From a virus: a DNA stretch of 64,000 nucleotides. Every line of letters begins with the position of its first letter. The stretch's first letter is position 1. A program made the translations under genes and the position numbers. Location: positions 373,669 to 437,668 of the IMG/VR virus record IMGVR_UViG_3300017917_001342, one strand, 5' to 3'. Below, in pieces: positions 25,027 through 34,540 of this stretch. The notes under the pieces were generated by a model. It was not told the origin of the DNA. It did no database searches and saw only the letters and a list, made by a program, of their open reading frames with translations.

Positions 25027-25779
25027 ATGATAACCGAGAAACTCGAAAAATTAAACATAGACAAACAACAGTTTGAACAGGTGTTTACACCTGAAGTACG
25101 CAAAGTCGCAGACACACTTGAAAAATATGGATTTGAAATACGAGTAGTCGGCGGAGCAGTTAGAGATTTTATCATGGGTAAACAGCCTAGAGATATAGAT
25201 TTCGCAACTGATGCAGATCCCAGTGAAATCATCTATATTTTTAATTTAGAAGGTATCGAGCACGACGACTGGGGAATCGGTCATGGCACAGTAAAAGCAG
25301 TGTTTGGCGACGACAAAGTAGATGTAACCAGTATTGCATACAAACTAGAAGTTAAAGACGGCAAGGTTAGGATCATACGCGGTCAGGATTGGGAACAAGA
25401 TGCACTGCATCGCGACCTAACTATGAACAGTATGAGTATAGATCGCAACGGTACTCTATATGATTATACAGATGGTCTTCGCGACATTCGCAACAACACA
25501 GTGCAGATGAATGAAATAACTAGAAGCCGTTTATCAGAAGATCCGCATTTGATCATGCGCTGGTTTAAAGCACTAGGACAGTTTCCAAAAGCCAAATGGC
25601 CTAAAGAAGATTTCAATGCTATCAAAGCAAACATTCCAGCATTGGAAAAAATCAAAGACGAAGAAAAAACCGACAGAGAACTAAGTGGTATTATGACTAC
25701 TAAACACGGCTTGCGCATTTTAGAATTGATGTGTAAAATGGGTGTAGGCAAATATCTCGGAATAGATTGCAATCTGTGA
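25027..25779 (+). CDS. CCA-adding enzyme / poly(A) polymerase-type nucleotidyltransferase
   Basis: 250 residues. The family signature GGAVRDFIMG followed by RDIDFAT (DxD metal site) is at about 40-60, and HRDLTMNSMSID corresponds to the conserved RRDxTxN motif. DPHLIMRWFKAL and the rest of the helical body are truncated compared with bacterial enzymes (about 400 residues). It should add CCA to or repair tRNA 3' ends, or polyadenylate RNA. ATG 25027 is chosen because the longer frame would run into gp15. It heads a coupled cassette with four glycosyltransferases. Confidence 0.8.
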   Translation: MITEKLEKLNIDKQQFEQVFTPEVRKVADTLEKYGFEIRVVGGAVRDFIMGKQPRDIDFATDADPSEIIYIFNLEGIEHDDWGIGHGTVKAVFGDDKVDVTSIAYKLEVKDGKVRIIRGQDWEQDALHRDLTMNSMSIDRNGTLYDYTDGLRDIRNNTVQMNEITRSRLSEDPHLIMRWFKALGQFPKAKWPKEDFNAIKANIPALEKIKDEEKTDRELSGIMTTKHGLRILELMCKMGVGKYLGIDCNL

Positions 25780-25801
25780 TAAGACACAGCACAATTTGTG
25801 C

Positions 25802-26653
25802 ATGTCAAAAGACCTCATAATCGGTTGTTTTACCAACTACAACTGGAATAAAATAAAATTCTGGGTTAACAGCATAGACGCTAGTGGATTCACTGGCGAC
25901 AAAGCTATGATTGTTTATAATTGCGATATACAAACTGCGCAAACACTAGCAAATCGCAATTTTAAAATCATGGCTTTTAATCAAGATAAAAATACAGGTA
26001 ACTTATTCTATGATCAGCAATTGATAATTGTTGTAGAGAGATTTCTGCACCTGTGGCAATTCATAAGCAGATTAACGGAAGAAACTGCTTACAGGTATGT
26101 AATACACACAGACGTTAAGGACGTTGTATTCCAAACTAATCCAAGCGATTGGTTATCTGCAAACATGGGCGATGCTAAAATACTTGCAAGCTGCGAAAGC
26201 CTGCAATATCAACATGAGCCTTGGGGCAATGAAAACATGTATTACAGTTTCCCATGGCTCTATGACAAAATGAAATCACAGCCAATCTGGAATTGCGGAG
26301 TACAAGCTGGTGTACCTGAAACAATGAAAGATCTTTGGATAAACATCTATTCGTTGTGTAAAGGTAATCGTGTACCAAATCCAGACCAGGCTGCATATAA
26401 TGTGTTGTTAAATTTGGAACCATACAAAAGCATTACTAAGTTTTCAATGAGCGAAAATGGTTGGGCTTGCCAAGCTGGTACAACAGTTGACCCGTCTAAA
26501 ATAAATCAGTTCAAGCCGCATCTACTCGAAGCACAACCTCTATGGAACGGCGATTGTGCAACAACTAGCACTGGTAAAATTCACGCAGTGTTACATCAGT
26601 ACGATAGAATACCCACATGGAAATCAATAGTAGAAGCAAAATATGCAAATTAA
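25802..26653 (+). CDS. Glycosyltransferase-like protein, GT-A type (1)
   Basis: 283 residues. Core strand YVIHTDVKDVVFQTNP (Asp104, Asp107) looks like the acidic nucleotide-sugar/metal site of GT-A enzymes, with a downstream NCGVQAG substrate loop. Start ATG 25802 is preferred to TTG 25796. It overlaps the next glycosyltransferase by 11 bases. Sugar and acceptor unknown. Confidence 0.6.
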   Translation: MSKDLIIGCFTNYNWNKIKFWVNSIDASGFTGDKAMIVYNCDIQTAQTLANRNFKIMAFNQDKNTGNLFYDQQLIIVVERFLHLWQFISRLTEETAYRYVIHTDVKDVVFQTNPSDWLSANMGDAKILASCESLQYQHEPWGNENMYYSFPWLYDKMKSQPIWNCGVQAGVPETMKDLWINIYSLCKGNRVPNPDQAAYNVLLNLEPYKSITKFSMSENGWACQAGTTVDPSKINQFKPHLLEAQPLWNGDCATTSTGKIHAVLHQYDRIPTWKSIVEAKYAN

Positions 26654-27608
26654 TTTAGATGACTTATATCGTGCAACAGCACAAATGCTTGCATCTATAC
26701 AACCACCAAATTTTAAGCCAGGACGTAGTATTGTAACCAGCGTATACGGCAAAGAAATTGCAAGCGGTTATGTTCTTATGCGAGAACTGGTACGACTTGG
26801 AGTTGAAATACCAATTGAAATATTTCATAGGCCTGGTGAGATTACTAGCGAACAAGCTGAGATTTTAAAACGCCCATCACCAAGCACTATCACTGTTAGA
26901 GAAATACAAGGCAACGCTAAAGATTTTACAACACCATATGGCACTAAAGCTGGATGGAGTACAAAAATTTATGCACTGTGGGAAAGCGAATATGCAGAAA
27001 ATCTATGGTTAGATGCAGACAGTTTTCCAATACAAAAACCTGAATTTTTATTTGATGACGTTGAATACCGTCAAAAAGGCAGTGTGTTTTGGCGCGATGT
27101 GTTTAGTACAGATCGTGCAAATCGCTATCATGATGCTGCACCAATGTGGCGAGTTTTCGACGTTAGTCCAAACGACGGCGAACCGTTTGAAACAGGTCAG
27201 TTGTTGATAGATAAAATTCGCTGCTGGTCGCAGCTTAATCTAGTAAAACACTACGCAGACAACTGTGAAGTCTATTACAACTTTGGAGGTGATGCCGAGA
27301 CATTTCGTATGGCATGGCAGCACATGCATTTGCGAGCAGGTAACACGTTGCAGTACATTAACTATCATACAGACCCAAATGTACCCTATGGCTTTATGCC
27401 ATTTGGTCCGTTTCACAAAGGACATGCTAATCAGTATCGCAAATGGGGTGGTGGTACTGTAATGGTACAGCGTGACCGCAATGGCGCAGAATTGTTCAAT
27501 CATCGTAATATGGAAAAATTCACTCTAGGTGATAATCCATTTTATCGTGATATACAAAATGAAGAACTATACCACAAGCACATAGAAGATTTAAGGAAAC
27601 TGGTATGA
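26643..27608 (+). CDS. GT-A glycosyltransferase, mannosyltransferase (MNN1/GT71)-like (2)
   Basis: 321 residues. LWLDADSFP at 121-129 carries the DxD motif in the sequence context of alpha-mannosyltransferases of the yeast MNN1 type, with upstream IPIEIFHRPGE and downstream FETGQLLIDK. These transfer sugars from GDP- or UDP-sugars. No membrane segment. Overlaps both neighbours by 4-11 bases, so all four glycosyltransferases are co-translated. Confidence 0.68.
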   Translation: MQINLDDLYRATAQMLASIQPPNFKPGRSIVTSVYGKEIASGYVLMRELVRLGVEIPIEIFHRPGEITSEQAEILKRPSPSTITVREIQGNAKDFTTPYGTKAGWSTKIYALWESEYAENLWLDADSFPIQKPEFLFDDVEYRQKGSVFWRDVFSTDRANRYHDAAPMWRVFDVSPNDGEPFETGQLLIDKIRCWSQLNLVKHYADNCEVYYNFGGDAETFRMAWQHMHLRAGNTLQYINYHTDPNVPYGFMPFGPFHKGHANQYRKWGGGTVMVQRDRNGAELFNHRNMEKFTLGDNPFYRDIQNEELYHKHIEDLRKLV

Positions 27609-28744
27609 TAGACAATGTAAGCACAGTTACGTTTCCAGCCGAATGGAATATGAAACGAGAGCCTGCAAGACCGGAAAATCTAAGATTAGATTACTGCGGT
27701 GGTATGAAATTCAACGACAATTTTGATTGGCATAATATTTGGTATGACTGTATTCAATTAAACGAAACACAGACTATACTAATAGGACCGCCACTGTATG
27801 ACGCTAAAGACTGGTTTATCAAAAACGCAGGATTTGCTGATAGAGATGGTAATTTTCTAAACTATCAGTTCTACGATCTTGACCGTGTCAGCTATACACT
27901 TGTAATGACTAACCGAATTGACACAGACATTGTGTTATTAAGCAAAGACACTGCACCTGTGCCTATCGAAGTACGTCACAATGACGGTTATTTCAACGGA
28001 CACAAAGTAATGGTAACATTACAACGTGACAATCCAATTGAATGGATAGAACAATGGATGGAATATCACTACAAAGTACATGGTATAGATGCATTCCTCA
28101 TTTACGATAACAGTAGCAAAACCTACACACCTGGTGAATTGGATCATCAACTTAGCAGACCCTATTTTAAATTAAAAATAGTACCATGGCCATATCCATA
28201 TGGACCACAAGGCAGTGATTATGCACCTTGGGATAGTGATTACGGACAATACTGCATGTTAGAACATGCAAAGTATCGTTATCTCAGCAATGCTGCATTA
28301 GTATTGAACAATGATATTGACGAATTGATAGTAACACAGGGTCCAACACTAGATCAGATACAACAACAATTAGACACAGGTCCGCATCATTGCTTGTATT
28401 ATCTAGGCAAGTGGATCGAACCCTACGACATACCAAATAGAACCAGTGCGCATTTAGTTGAACAGCACAAACGCAAATTCAAAGACTATTGCTGCACAGA
28501 CTCAAACAACAAAACAGGCATAGGTAACAAATGGATGTTGGTACCTAAACACAATATGCAATACCAATGGAGAGTGCATCACATTGCAGGACCTGCTGGT
28601 CAGAGTACAGACCTCTATTATGGACATTACCTTGCTATGAACACCAACTGGAGTTGGAAACGAGATGAGTATAAAGGCAATGTCGACAACCTAAGGCCAG
28701 AACCTTGGTTGTTTACAGCATTAAACAAAATGGCACAACAATGA
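27605..28744 (+). CDS. Glycosyltransferase, GT92/GT2-like (3)
   Basis: 379 residues. VMVTLQRDNPIEWIEQWMEYH and FLIYDNSS (about 135-170) followed by NNDIDELIV (Asp237, Asp239, Glu240) match the GT92 (DUF23) family order. The first 120 residues form a separate unassigned domain. ATGA overlap with the next gene at 28741-28744. Confidence 0.68.
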   Translation: MIDNVSTVTFPAEWNMKREPARPENLRLDYCGGMKFNDNFDWHNIWYDCIQLNETQTILIGPPLYDAKDWFIKNAGFADRDGNFLNYQFYDLDRVSYTLVMTNRIDTDIVLLSKDTAPVPIEVRHNDGYFNGHKVMVTLQRDNPIEWIEQWMEYHYKVHGIDAFLIYDNSSKTYTPGELDHQLSRPYFKLKIVPWPYPYGPQGSDYAPWDSDYGQYCMLEHAKYRYLSNAALVLNNDIDELIVTQGPTLDQIQQQLDTGPHHCLYYLGKWIEPYDIPNRTSAHLVEQHKRKFKDYCCTDSNNKTGIGNKWMLVPKHNMQYQWRVHHIAGPAGQSTDLYYGHYLAMNTNWSWKRDEYKGNVDNLRPEPWLFTALNKMAQQ

Positions 28745-29715
28745 AATTATTATTCGTAGTTCACAGATATTATCCGTTCCCTGGCGGTAGTGAGTATTAT
28801 GTTCAGGCAATGGCAGAAGAAGCACTGGCTAGAGGTCATCAGGTTGCTGTGTTAGCAGGTGAGCACCAAGGTGATCAAAACGGAGTTACAGTAACTAATC
28901 AGGCTCAGGTGTTAATGGAGCCATGGGATCTTATAGTTGTACACGGAGGCGATGTTGCTGTTCAAAACTTTGTGTTAAGCAATGCAACAAACATACCTAG
29001 TCCAATACTATACATGCTGATTTTACCAAGTCACAGTCAGGTATGTGTACAAGCTATGAAAGATTGTGCATATCTTGGATGGAGTACACCGGAAGATCTT
29101 GCGCATATAAAACAATACGGATATGAACACAAGGCTGTTAGAATACGGCATGGCATTAAACTTGAAGACAGCATTGGTTCACTAGGGTTCAAAGCCAAAT
29201 ACGGGATACCAGAAGACAAAGCTATGGTATTGAGCTGCGGTGGGTATTGGCCCAATAAAAAGATGAGAGAGCTCGCAGATGTGTTTCTCAATGCCAATAT
29301 AGAAGACACAGTGTTAGTAACAACAGGTTACGACAACCGAATGAATCTCATGCCAGATCCTGTACCTGGCCGAATCATACCGTTGTTGATAGAAGATAAA
29401 GCCGATGTACTCAGTGCAATCAGAGAAGCCGACATCTACTATATGCACAGTAGTCAAGAAGGCTTTGGTCTTGTTATTTTGGAAGCAATGTTAAACCGCA
29501 CACCCTGGGTAGCCAGAGAAATAGCAGGTGCTGCTATGCTTAGACGTTTTGGCAAAACCTATCGCACAGACGACGAACTGCGATATATTATGAGTAACAA
29601 CATGCCAACCATAGAAGAGCTTGACAACGCACAGGAATATGTGTTAAAAAATCATTTGATCAAACACACAGTTGACGACATCCTGTCAATTCTAAGCTGG
29701 CGAAAAATTCCATGA
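28741..29715 (+). CDS. Glycosyltransferase, GT4/GT-B type (4)
   Basis: 324 residues. Opens with MKLLFVVHRYYPFPGGSEYY, the N-terminal GT4 loop, and has SSQEGFGLVILEAM at about 241-254, the E-x7-E nucleotide-sugar motif (Glu244, Glu252). GT-B retaining fold, unlike the three GT-A neighbours, so the cassette combines different chemistries. Start is the ATG overlapping the previous stop. Confidence 0.85.
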   Translation: MKLLFVVHRYYPFPGGSEYYVQAMAEEALARGHQVAVLAGEHQGDQNGVTVTNQAQVLMEPWDLIVVHGGDVAVQNFVLSNATNIPSPILYMLILPSHSQVCVQAMKDCAYLGWSTPEDLAHIKQYGYEHKAVRIRHGIKLEDSIGSLGFKAKYGIPEDKAMVLSCGGYWPNKKMRELADVFLNANIEDTVLVTTGYDNRMNLMPDPVPGRIIPLLIEDKADVLSAIREADIYYMHSSQEGFGLVILEAMLNRTPWVAREIAGAAMLRRFGKTYRTDDELRYIMSNNMPTIEELDNAQEYVLKNHLIKHTVDDILSILSWRKIP

Positions 29716-30458
29716 CATATAAAGTGTACTCATCTGCTAACAAAGTAGGCAATGTCTTTAAAAGTGCAGATGGTACACCTCAGGTCAAGCGCATTGTGTT
29801 ACAAGACATTACTCCCACTGTGGAATGGTTAGAATCAATCACAGGGTTGAAACTACTAAACAATTTGCTCGGATCTGCTGGTAAAAAAGCATCAAGCGGC
29901 GATATAGATATCGCAGTTGATCAAAACACCATTACCAAAGATGAGTTGATTGCAAAACTTGTTGCAGTTTCAGATAACGCTTCTGTGAAGAAAAGTGGTA
30001 TATCTGTACATTTTAAATCTCCGATTAAAGGCGATGCTGTTAACGGATATGTTCAGGTAGACTTTATGTTTGTAGACGACATAGAGTTTGCAAAATTTGG
30101 ATTGTTTTCAGCCGGCGATGCTAGTAAGTTTACAGGTGCAATACGAAATTTTCTATTGCACCACCTTGCTAAATCAGTTTCTGCTAACATGAAATTTAGC
30201 TGGCAACGTGGATTAGTGAACACAGATACCAATACAATCATTACTAAAGACCCCGATAAGATTGCAGAAATCGTATTAGGTAAGGGTTGTACCAGATCAG
30301 ATGCAAACAGCGTAGAAACAATAATTTCTTCTATTAAAAACAATATGATACATATTGCATATCTAACAATGCTACGTGACACTTCACAAAACGAAAATGA
30401 TGTAGATGCAGCTAAATCTATACTAGAATTAATTATGCAGCCTGTGCATATTGCTTAA
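29712..30458 (+). CDS. Nucleotidyltransferase-fold protein
   Basis: 248 residues. Gly54-Ser55 ... Asp64-x-Asp66 (GSAGKK...GDIDIAV) and Asp117 (VQVDFMF) form the full GS-(x)n-DxD...D catalytic signature of the polymerase-beta nucleotidyltransferase superfamily. Not similar to the CCA-adding enzyme beyond the fold. Could transfer NMP to protein, RNA or a small molecule. Coupled by ATGA overlap to GT4; its 3' end overlaps the convergent gene by 26 bases. Confidence 0.65.
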   Translation: MTYKVYSSANKVGNVFKSADGTPQVKRIVLQDITPTVEWLESITGLKLLNNLLGSAGKKASSGDIDIAVDQNTITKDELIAKLVAVSDNASVKKSGISVHFKSPIKGDAVNGYVQVDFMFVDDIEFAKFGLFSAGDASKFTGAIRNFLLHHLAKSVSANMKFSWQRGLVNTDTNTIITKDPDKIAEIVLGKGCTRSDANSVETIISSIKNNMIHIAYLTMLRDTSQNENDVDAAKSILELIMQPVHIA

Positions 30459-30984
30459 GCGTATCTAGTTTATCGTCGTAACGCACAGCCCATTTATCAA
30501 CAAAGTTGTTGAACTTATCTGTGTATCGCACAAAAGCATTTGCGCTTTCTTTGAGGTCTTTTTTTGCTATTTTGAGACTAGGTTCTTTTTGAGTAACAGT
30601 TTTGAACTGTGCTTTTAGATTTTCTAACAATACTATCAATTCAGGTGTTAGATGCTTTTCTAATTCTGCTATTACTTTAGCATACTGTACAGTTTCAGTT
30701 GGCTTAGGATCTTTACTCAATGTGATAATAAAACTGATAGTATCTACAACACGAGTTCTAACAGTGTCTTCTGCTTCAAACAGCGAATGCACATGTTCTT
30801 TTGCTTCACTCTTAACTTGCAATTTCAGCGCCTTGATTTCTTCTTCAAGAGCTTCTATGCGTTCAACTTTTTGAGCAAGTTTAGTATAAGACTGACTGTT
30901 ATAGCTTTTTAATGTGGCTACAACTTTGTCTGCGCCGCGTTCAAACTCAATGTCTGCTTCTACGATAGATATAAAATTTCGCAT
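30433..30984 (-). CDS. Coiled-coil protein of unknown function
   Basis: 183 residues, highly charged, with long heptads (IEALEEEIKALKLQV, VIAELEKHL). Lies downstream of gp23 in the same orientation but beyond the gp23 terminator, transcribed presumably from the late promoter at 31320. No hydrophobic segment. Possibly a virion or assembly protein; no family recognised. Confidence 0.7.
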   Translation of the reverse strand: MRNFISIVEADIEFERGADKVVATLKSYNSQSYTKLAQKVERIEALEEEIKALKLQVKSEAKEHVHSLFEAEDTVRTRVVDTISFIITLSKDPKPTETVQYAKVIAELEKHLTPELIVLLENLKAQFKTVTQKEPSLKIAKKDLKESANAFVRYTDKFNNFVDKWAVRYDDKLDTLKQYAQAA

Positions 30985-30995
30985 ATTATGTCACT

Positions 30996-31301
30996 TTAGA
31001 AATTGAAAGTTTTTGTGCTAGACATTGTTGATGTTTCGTATTGCTTATAAAGGTTAGATTCAATCTCGCTTTTATTGATTTTGCTAAAAACCCAGCTATT
31101 AACAGTGTCAGATGATATATTTGCAAAATCTACAAAGTTATTTGGATCTGCAGGCGGTACGTCTACCATTCCACTAGCTTTAAAAACTGCACCAGTTGTT
31201 GCAGTTGCAATGCAATACCATTCTACACCTGTTATTACATTTTTCAAAAGTTCTGTACTATGAATAATGTGCGCAGGGCCTAGCTTCCATTCATAAATCA
31301 T
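30996..31301 (-). CDS. Small conserved-looking structural-type protein
   Basis: 101 residues. YEWKLGPAHII, VEWYCIATATT and WVFSKINKSEIESNLYKQ give a short beta-sandwich-like pattern often found as a small protein next to capsid genes in marine T4-like phages. AGGAG lies seven bases upstream of ATG 31301, and a perfect late promoter TATAAATA is 19 bases further up. Function not established. Confidence 0.65.
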   Translation of the reverse strand: MIYEWKLGPAHIIHSTELLKNVITGVEWYCIATATTGAVFKASGMVDVPPADPNNFVDFANISSDTVNSWVFSKINKSEIESNLYKQYETSTMSSTKTFNF

Positions 31302-31319
31302 TGCATTTCTCCTGTGTGA

Positions 31320-31327
31320 TATTTATA
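31320..31327 (-). promoter_or_regulatory. Late promoter, perfect T4 consensus
   Basis: Minus-strand TATAAATA, identical to the T4 late consensus, directly after the gp23 terminator and upstream of the 101- and 183-residue genes. Confidence 0.8.
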
Positions 31328-31336
31328 GTAAAGAAA

Positions 31337-31365
31337 AGCCTCGGGATTTCTCCCGAGGCTTTTTG
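31337..31365. terminator. Bidirectional terminator after gp23
   Basis: AGCCTCGGGA (31337-31346), loop TTTC, TCCCGAGGCT (31351-31360), flanked by AAAA and TTTT tracts. It ends the gp21-gp22-gp23 transcript. Confidence 0.92.
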
Positions 31366-31383
31366 TAAGCAACTCTAATATTA

Positions 31384-32583
31384 TTAGAGGAACTTGAGGT
31401 GTGCAGTGTTGATACTAATACCAGCGAGGTAGTCTGCTGCGTTACCCAAGCTGCTTGCAGTGTTGCTGAGCTCTAGGTAGCCGTAACGTGACATGAAGCT
31501 GACTACTGGTTCGAAGGTATTTGGATCAATGATAACACCGGATGATGTTAGCGGAACGTATGGGCAGTAGTAAGCTGCTGCGTCGATTTCGCCTGGACCC
31601 TTATAGCCTACGAGTACGTTAGTGTCGTCTGCTGCGTACTGGTTTACATAAACACGCATACTGTTGTTCAAAGTACCTACGAACTTAGTGTTTGTTGGTG
31701 CTTCGAATGTACCTTCAGTTGTACGTGCGAATGCTGATGTTGTTGCTGACTGTAGGATTGTGAGTGCTGTTGGGGAAACAACAACCCAGTTACCTGCGCC
31801 GCGACGTGTACGAGCAGCAATCAAGTTTGCACCACGGTTGATGAGGATCGCTAATGCAGCGTGTTCGTCACCAACGAATGTTGCAGTACCACTTACAGCA
31901 GCTTGGTCGTATGTTAGGGTTGTACCTGCCAATGCGCCAAGTGAAGTAAGGATTTCTTGGTCGATTTCTGCTGTAATTTCTTGTGCTAGTGCAGCCATAA
32001 TTTCAGCTTCGATATCGATGCCTTGCTGTGCTTGAGCATCCTGTGCTGCTTCAAAGGTCCAGCGAGCACTTAGCTTGCGTGTCTTTGCTTCAACAACTTC
32101 TTTTAGAATTTGGATGTTCAAACGCTTACCAGCAACACCTTCAAGTACGCTAACAGGAGCGCCTGCAGGAGCAGCACTGTTACCGTTACCTGAATAGAAC
32201 GAAGCTATTTGGAATGGGCTTAGTGCTTCTGTGTTTGCTGCAACAGCTTGTGGGCTACCAAATGTGTCAGCGTAACGAACACGTAGAGTGTGAATCTGGC
32301 CTACTGGACCAGTCATTGGCTGTACACCGATGATTTCGTTAGCAATAACAGTTGGCATAACTCGACGGATAACCGGTAGGATTACCTTGTTGAGAGTTGC
32401 AATGTTACCAGCACTTGTACTGCCTGGTGTTGCACTTTCAAACAGTATACCTGACTTGCTTTGCAAGTCTCTCTTAGTATTCTCAAGGACAACGTCCATG
32501 ACCTTCTTGCGATTGCCAGTAAGACCTTCGCAGAGAGCGGTCTTGGTTGCCGTCCAATGAGTTTCAAACAAATTTTTGCTCAT
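31384..32583 (-). CDS. 23: Major capsid protein gp23
   Basis: 399 residues. The N-terminus MSKNLFETHW, VIRRVMPTVIANEIIGVQPMTGP region and the LSARWTFEAAQDAQ segment are typical of T4-like major capsid proteins. A predicted gp21 cleavage site is LFE at 47-49 (after Glu49), matching the (I/L)xE rule, so about 49 residues would be removed at maturation. ATG 32583 follows AAGGAAG; the frame extends upstream but would overlap gp22. Expressed from the late promoters of the gp21-22-23 block. Confidence 0.95.
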   Translation of the reverse strand: MSKNLFETHWTATKTALCEGLTGNRKKVMDVVLENTKRDLQSKSGILFESATPGSTSAGNIATLNKVILPVIRRVMPTVIANEIIGVQPMTGPVGQIHTLRVRYADTFGSPQAVAANTEALSPFQIASFYSGNGNSAAPAGAPVSVLEGVAGKRLNIQILKEVVEAKTRKLSARWTFEAAQDAQAQQGIDIEAEIMAALAQEITAEIDQEILTSLGALAGTTLTYDQAAVSGTATFVGDEHAALAILINRGANLIAARTRRGAGNWVVVSPTALTILQSATTSAFARTTEGTFEAPTNTKFVGTLNNSMRVYVNQYAADDTNVLVGYKGPGEIDAAAYYCPYVPLTSSGVIIDPNTFEPVVSFMSRYGYLELSNTASSLGNAADYLAGISINTAHLKFL

Positions 32584-32602
32584 TTTAAAGACTTCCTTTT
32601 CC

Positions 32603-33808
32603 TTATTGTTTAATGCCTGCGAGATAGAGAATAGTACCAATGTCCTGGTTATTTTCTTCTCTTACCGCTTCTGACAGCTTGTTTGGCCTGTCACCCGTGA
32701 ATGCCACGGACTTGTTTTGAGTGCCTTCTGCAAGTTGCTGCTTCGCAACACTCTTAGTTTCACCGTTCATCACGGTTGGTAGATATCTGTTGAAAGCTTC
32801 TTTAAGATTTGACGTCTTAATGTCTCTCAACATTTCTTCCATTACTGCTTTTTTGTCACGGCTTAGAGGTGCAAGCATCTCACCGAGAAGCTCTAATCTT
32901 TCTGCACGTTCTTTAGCAGTTTTGACTTCGGCGTTCACACTTTCTACTAGCTTATCTTTAGCTGCTAGCTTCTTTGCTGCCTCATCAATTCTCTTTTGGC
33001 TTTCAGCCAATTGCTTTTGCAACTTTTTAACTTCGGTACCTTCGGAAAGGTAACTAGCCATGTATTCCGCTGCTACAGCTTCGAAAATTCTACGACCAAA
33101 ATTGTTCTCACGAGCAACTTTGATATCATCACGCCACTGTACTAGTTCGTTACGAATTACTTCGTTAAGAGTTTTGTCTAGTGTAGCTGTTGCTTTACTA
33201 ATGAAAGCACTACGTGATTCGTTAATTTTCTTTTTGCCCTCGGCAGCTAGTTTTGCACGCTGCTCGACAAGAGCTTTCTTATCAATTTCGAATTCTGCAA
33301 TCTCTTCTGAAAGTTTTGAAACAACAAAACCTTCGAGTTTGTTAATGCGATCTTGTGTCTGCTTTTTAGCAGATTCACGGATGGCTTCGACTTCTCGTGC
33401 CATCTTCTTGCGCTGAGCTTCAAGGGTCTTACGATCCTCTACAAACTCGCGTATTTCTTCCTTCATCTGCTTAGCAATGAATGCGTTAAGCAGTTTCAGG
33501 TGTCCCGAAACCTTGTTTTCTGCAAGACGTTTAGCAGCAAGTGTTTCTTTGCTGAGTTTTGCTTTCTGTGATATAAGAGCAGCGCGGTCTTCTGCGAACT
33601 CCTCCAATTCACTCTTGATTGCATCATTCAGCATCGAATCCATAGCTTCGACAAGTTGAGTCTTGTCTGCGGCATATCTAGCTGCATATTCTTCGTGCAG
33701 TTGGGCTTCGGTCTGTTTTACTTTAGCTTCGAACGCTTCCTGAAGAGCTGCCTTGACATCAGGGCCAAGTACTTCGTTCTCCAGGAGTTCTTCTATTTTG
33801 TTTGTCAT
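32603..33808 (-). CDS. 22: Prohead scaffold (core) protein gp22
   Basis: 401 residues, T4 gp22 has 269. Almost entirely charged alpha-helix with repeated blocks of the form KxxxxFVxxxxxEEIxEFxxDRKAL (repeats about every 45-55 residues between 60 and 210). The position between protease gp21 and capsid gp23 is the T4 position of the scaffold. AAGGAG eight bases before ATG 33808 fixes the start. Degraded by gp21 during maturation. Confidence 0.88.
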   Translation of the reverse strand: MTNKIEELLENEVLGPDVKAALQEAFEAKVKQTEAQLHEEYAARYAADKTQLVEAMDSMLNDAIKSELEEFAEDRAALISQKAKLSKETLAAKRLAENKVSGHLKLLNAFIAKQMKEEIREFVEDRKTLEAQRKKMAREVEAIRESAKKQTQDRINKLEGFVVSKLSEEIAEFEIDKKALVEQRAKLAAEGKKKINESRSAFISKATATLDKTLNEVIRNELVQWRDDIKVARENNFGRRIFEAVAAEYMASYLSEGTEVKKLQKQLAESQKRIDEAAKKLAAKDKLVESVNAEVKTAKERAERLELLGEMLAPLSRDKKAVMEEMLRDIKTSNLKEAFNRYLPTVMNGETKSVAKQQLAEGTQNKSVAFTGDRPNKLSEAVREENNQDIGTILYLAGIKQ

Positions 33809-33820
33809 CAAACCGACTCC

Positions 33821-34462
33821 TTATCGTAGTTTCAACTCGTCGACCCAATTTAGCAGTATCTTCGTTAGATGCTTCTGTGCAGATGCATCGTAACGAACTG
33901 CTTCGGCCAATTCGATGGTTTTGTAACCATGTCTGCGACCTAATATTGACTCGTACATTGGTACAGGGTAAGCATTAGGTGCGCTTGGCTTAGCAACGAT
34001 ATCAACAGTCAACATGTCGAAGTCGCTGACCTCACCGTTGTCATTAACATTGCCTGAACCGCGGCTACTAACACCTAGCTTTACGCCGTTTGTTAATAGT
34101 GTAGTAACAATGTTTCCACATGGTGTTGGTAACACTTGAAGCTTACCATAGCCATTACCGCCGTCCATCCACATTTCAGTTATCTTGTGACTTACTCTAT
34201 CAAGATGGATCTGTAGTTCTTGTGGGTGATCACACTCACCAAGTACTCCAGAATCTTGTCTAATAGATTCGTTCAACTGTTCAACTGCTTTGCGGATTTC
34301 ACTGACAGGATAAACACGACCGTTATGGTTGCGTAATCCACCCTGTATAAAAATGCCTTTCATATAGACATTCTTAGGTTGACCTTCACCTGTGGCTTCG
34401 GTGATGACTTCAGCTTTAGCAGTGTCGTATGTAAGATGTTCGACTAGTAAAGAATTTTTCAT
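33821..34462 (-). CDS. 21: Prohead maturation protease gp21
   Basis: 213 residues. GIFIQGGLRNHNGRVYP at 37-52, His79 (GECDHP) and the serine loop GVSSRGSG at 130-137 (Ser132 or Ser133) are the features of the peptidase U9/S78-like prohead protease family. It cuts gp22 and the N-terminus of gp23. ATG 34462 is chosen over GTG 34465. Only 12 bases separate it from gp22. Confidence 0.93.
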   Translation of the reverse strand: MKNSLLVEHLTYDTAKAEVITEATGEGQPKNVYMKGIFIQGGLRNHNGRVYPVSEIRKAVEQLNESIRQDSGVLGECDHPQELQIHLDRVSHKITEMWMDGGNGYGKLQVLPTPCGNIVTTLLTNGVKLGVSSRGSGNVNDNGEVSDFDMLTVDIVAKPSAPNAYPVPMYESILGRRHGYKTIELAEAVRYDASAQKHLTKILLNWVDELKLR

Positions 34463-34487
34463 CACACTACCTGTTGTTTGGGTGAAA

Positions 34488-34495
34488 TATTTAGT
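34488..34495 (-). promoter_or_regulatory. Late promoter upstream of gp21
   Basis: Minus-strand ACTAAATA, 26 bases upstream of ATG 34462, the same octamer found before gp14 and gp25. Confidence 0.65.
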
Positions 34496-34540
34496 GAATA
34501 TTTTGTATTATGGTTTAAAATGGTGGTTTTTTCTTTAAAA

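Noticed and set aside
29037-29309. Minus-strand frames inside the glycosyltransferase genes.
   Set aside because: They lack SD sites and are antisense shadows of well-supported coding genes.
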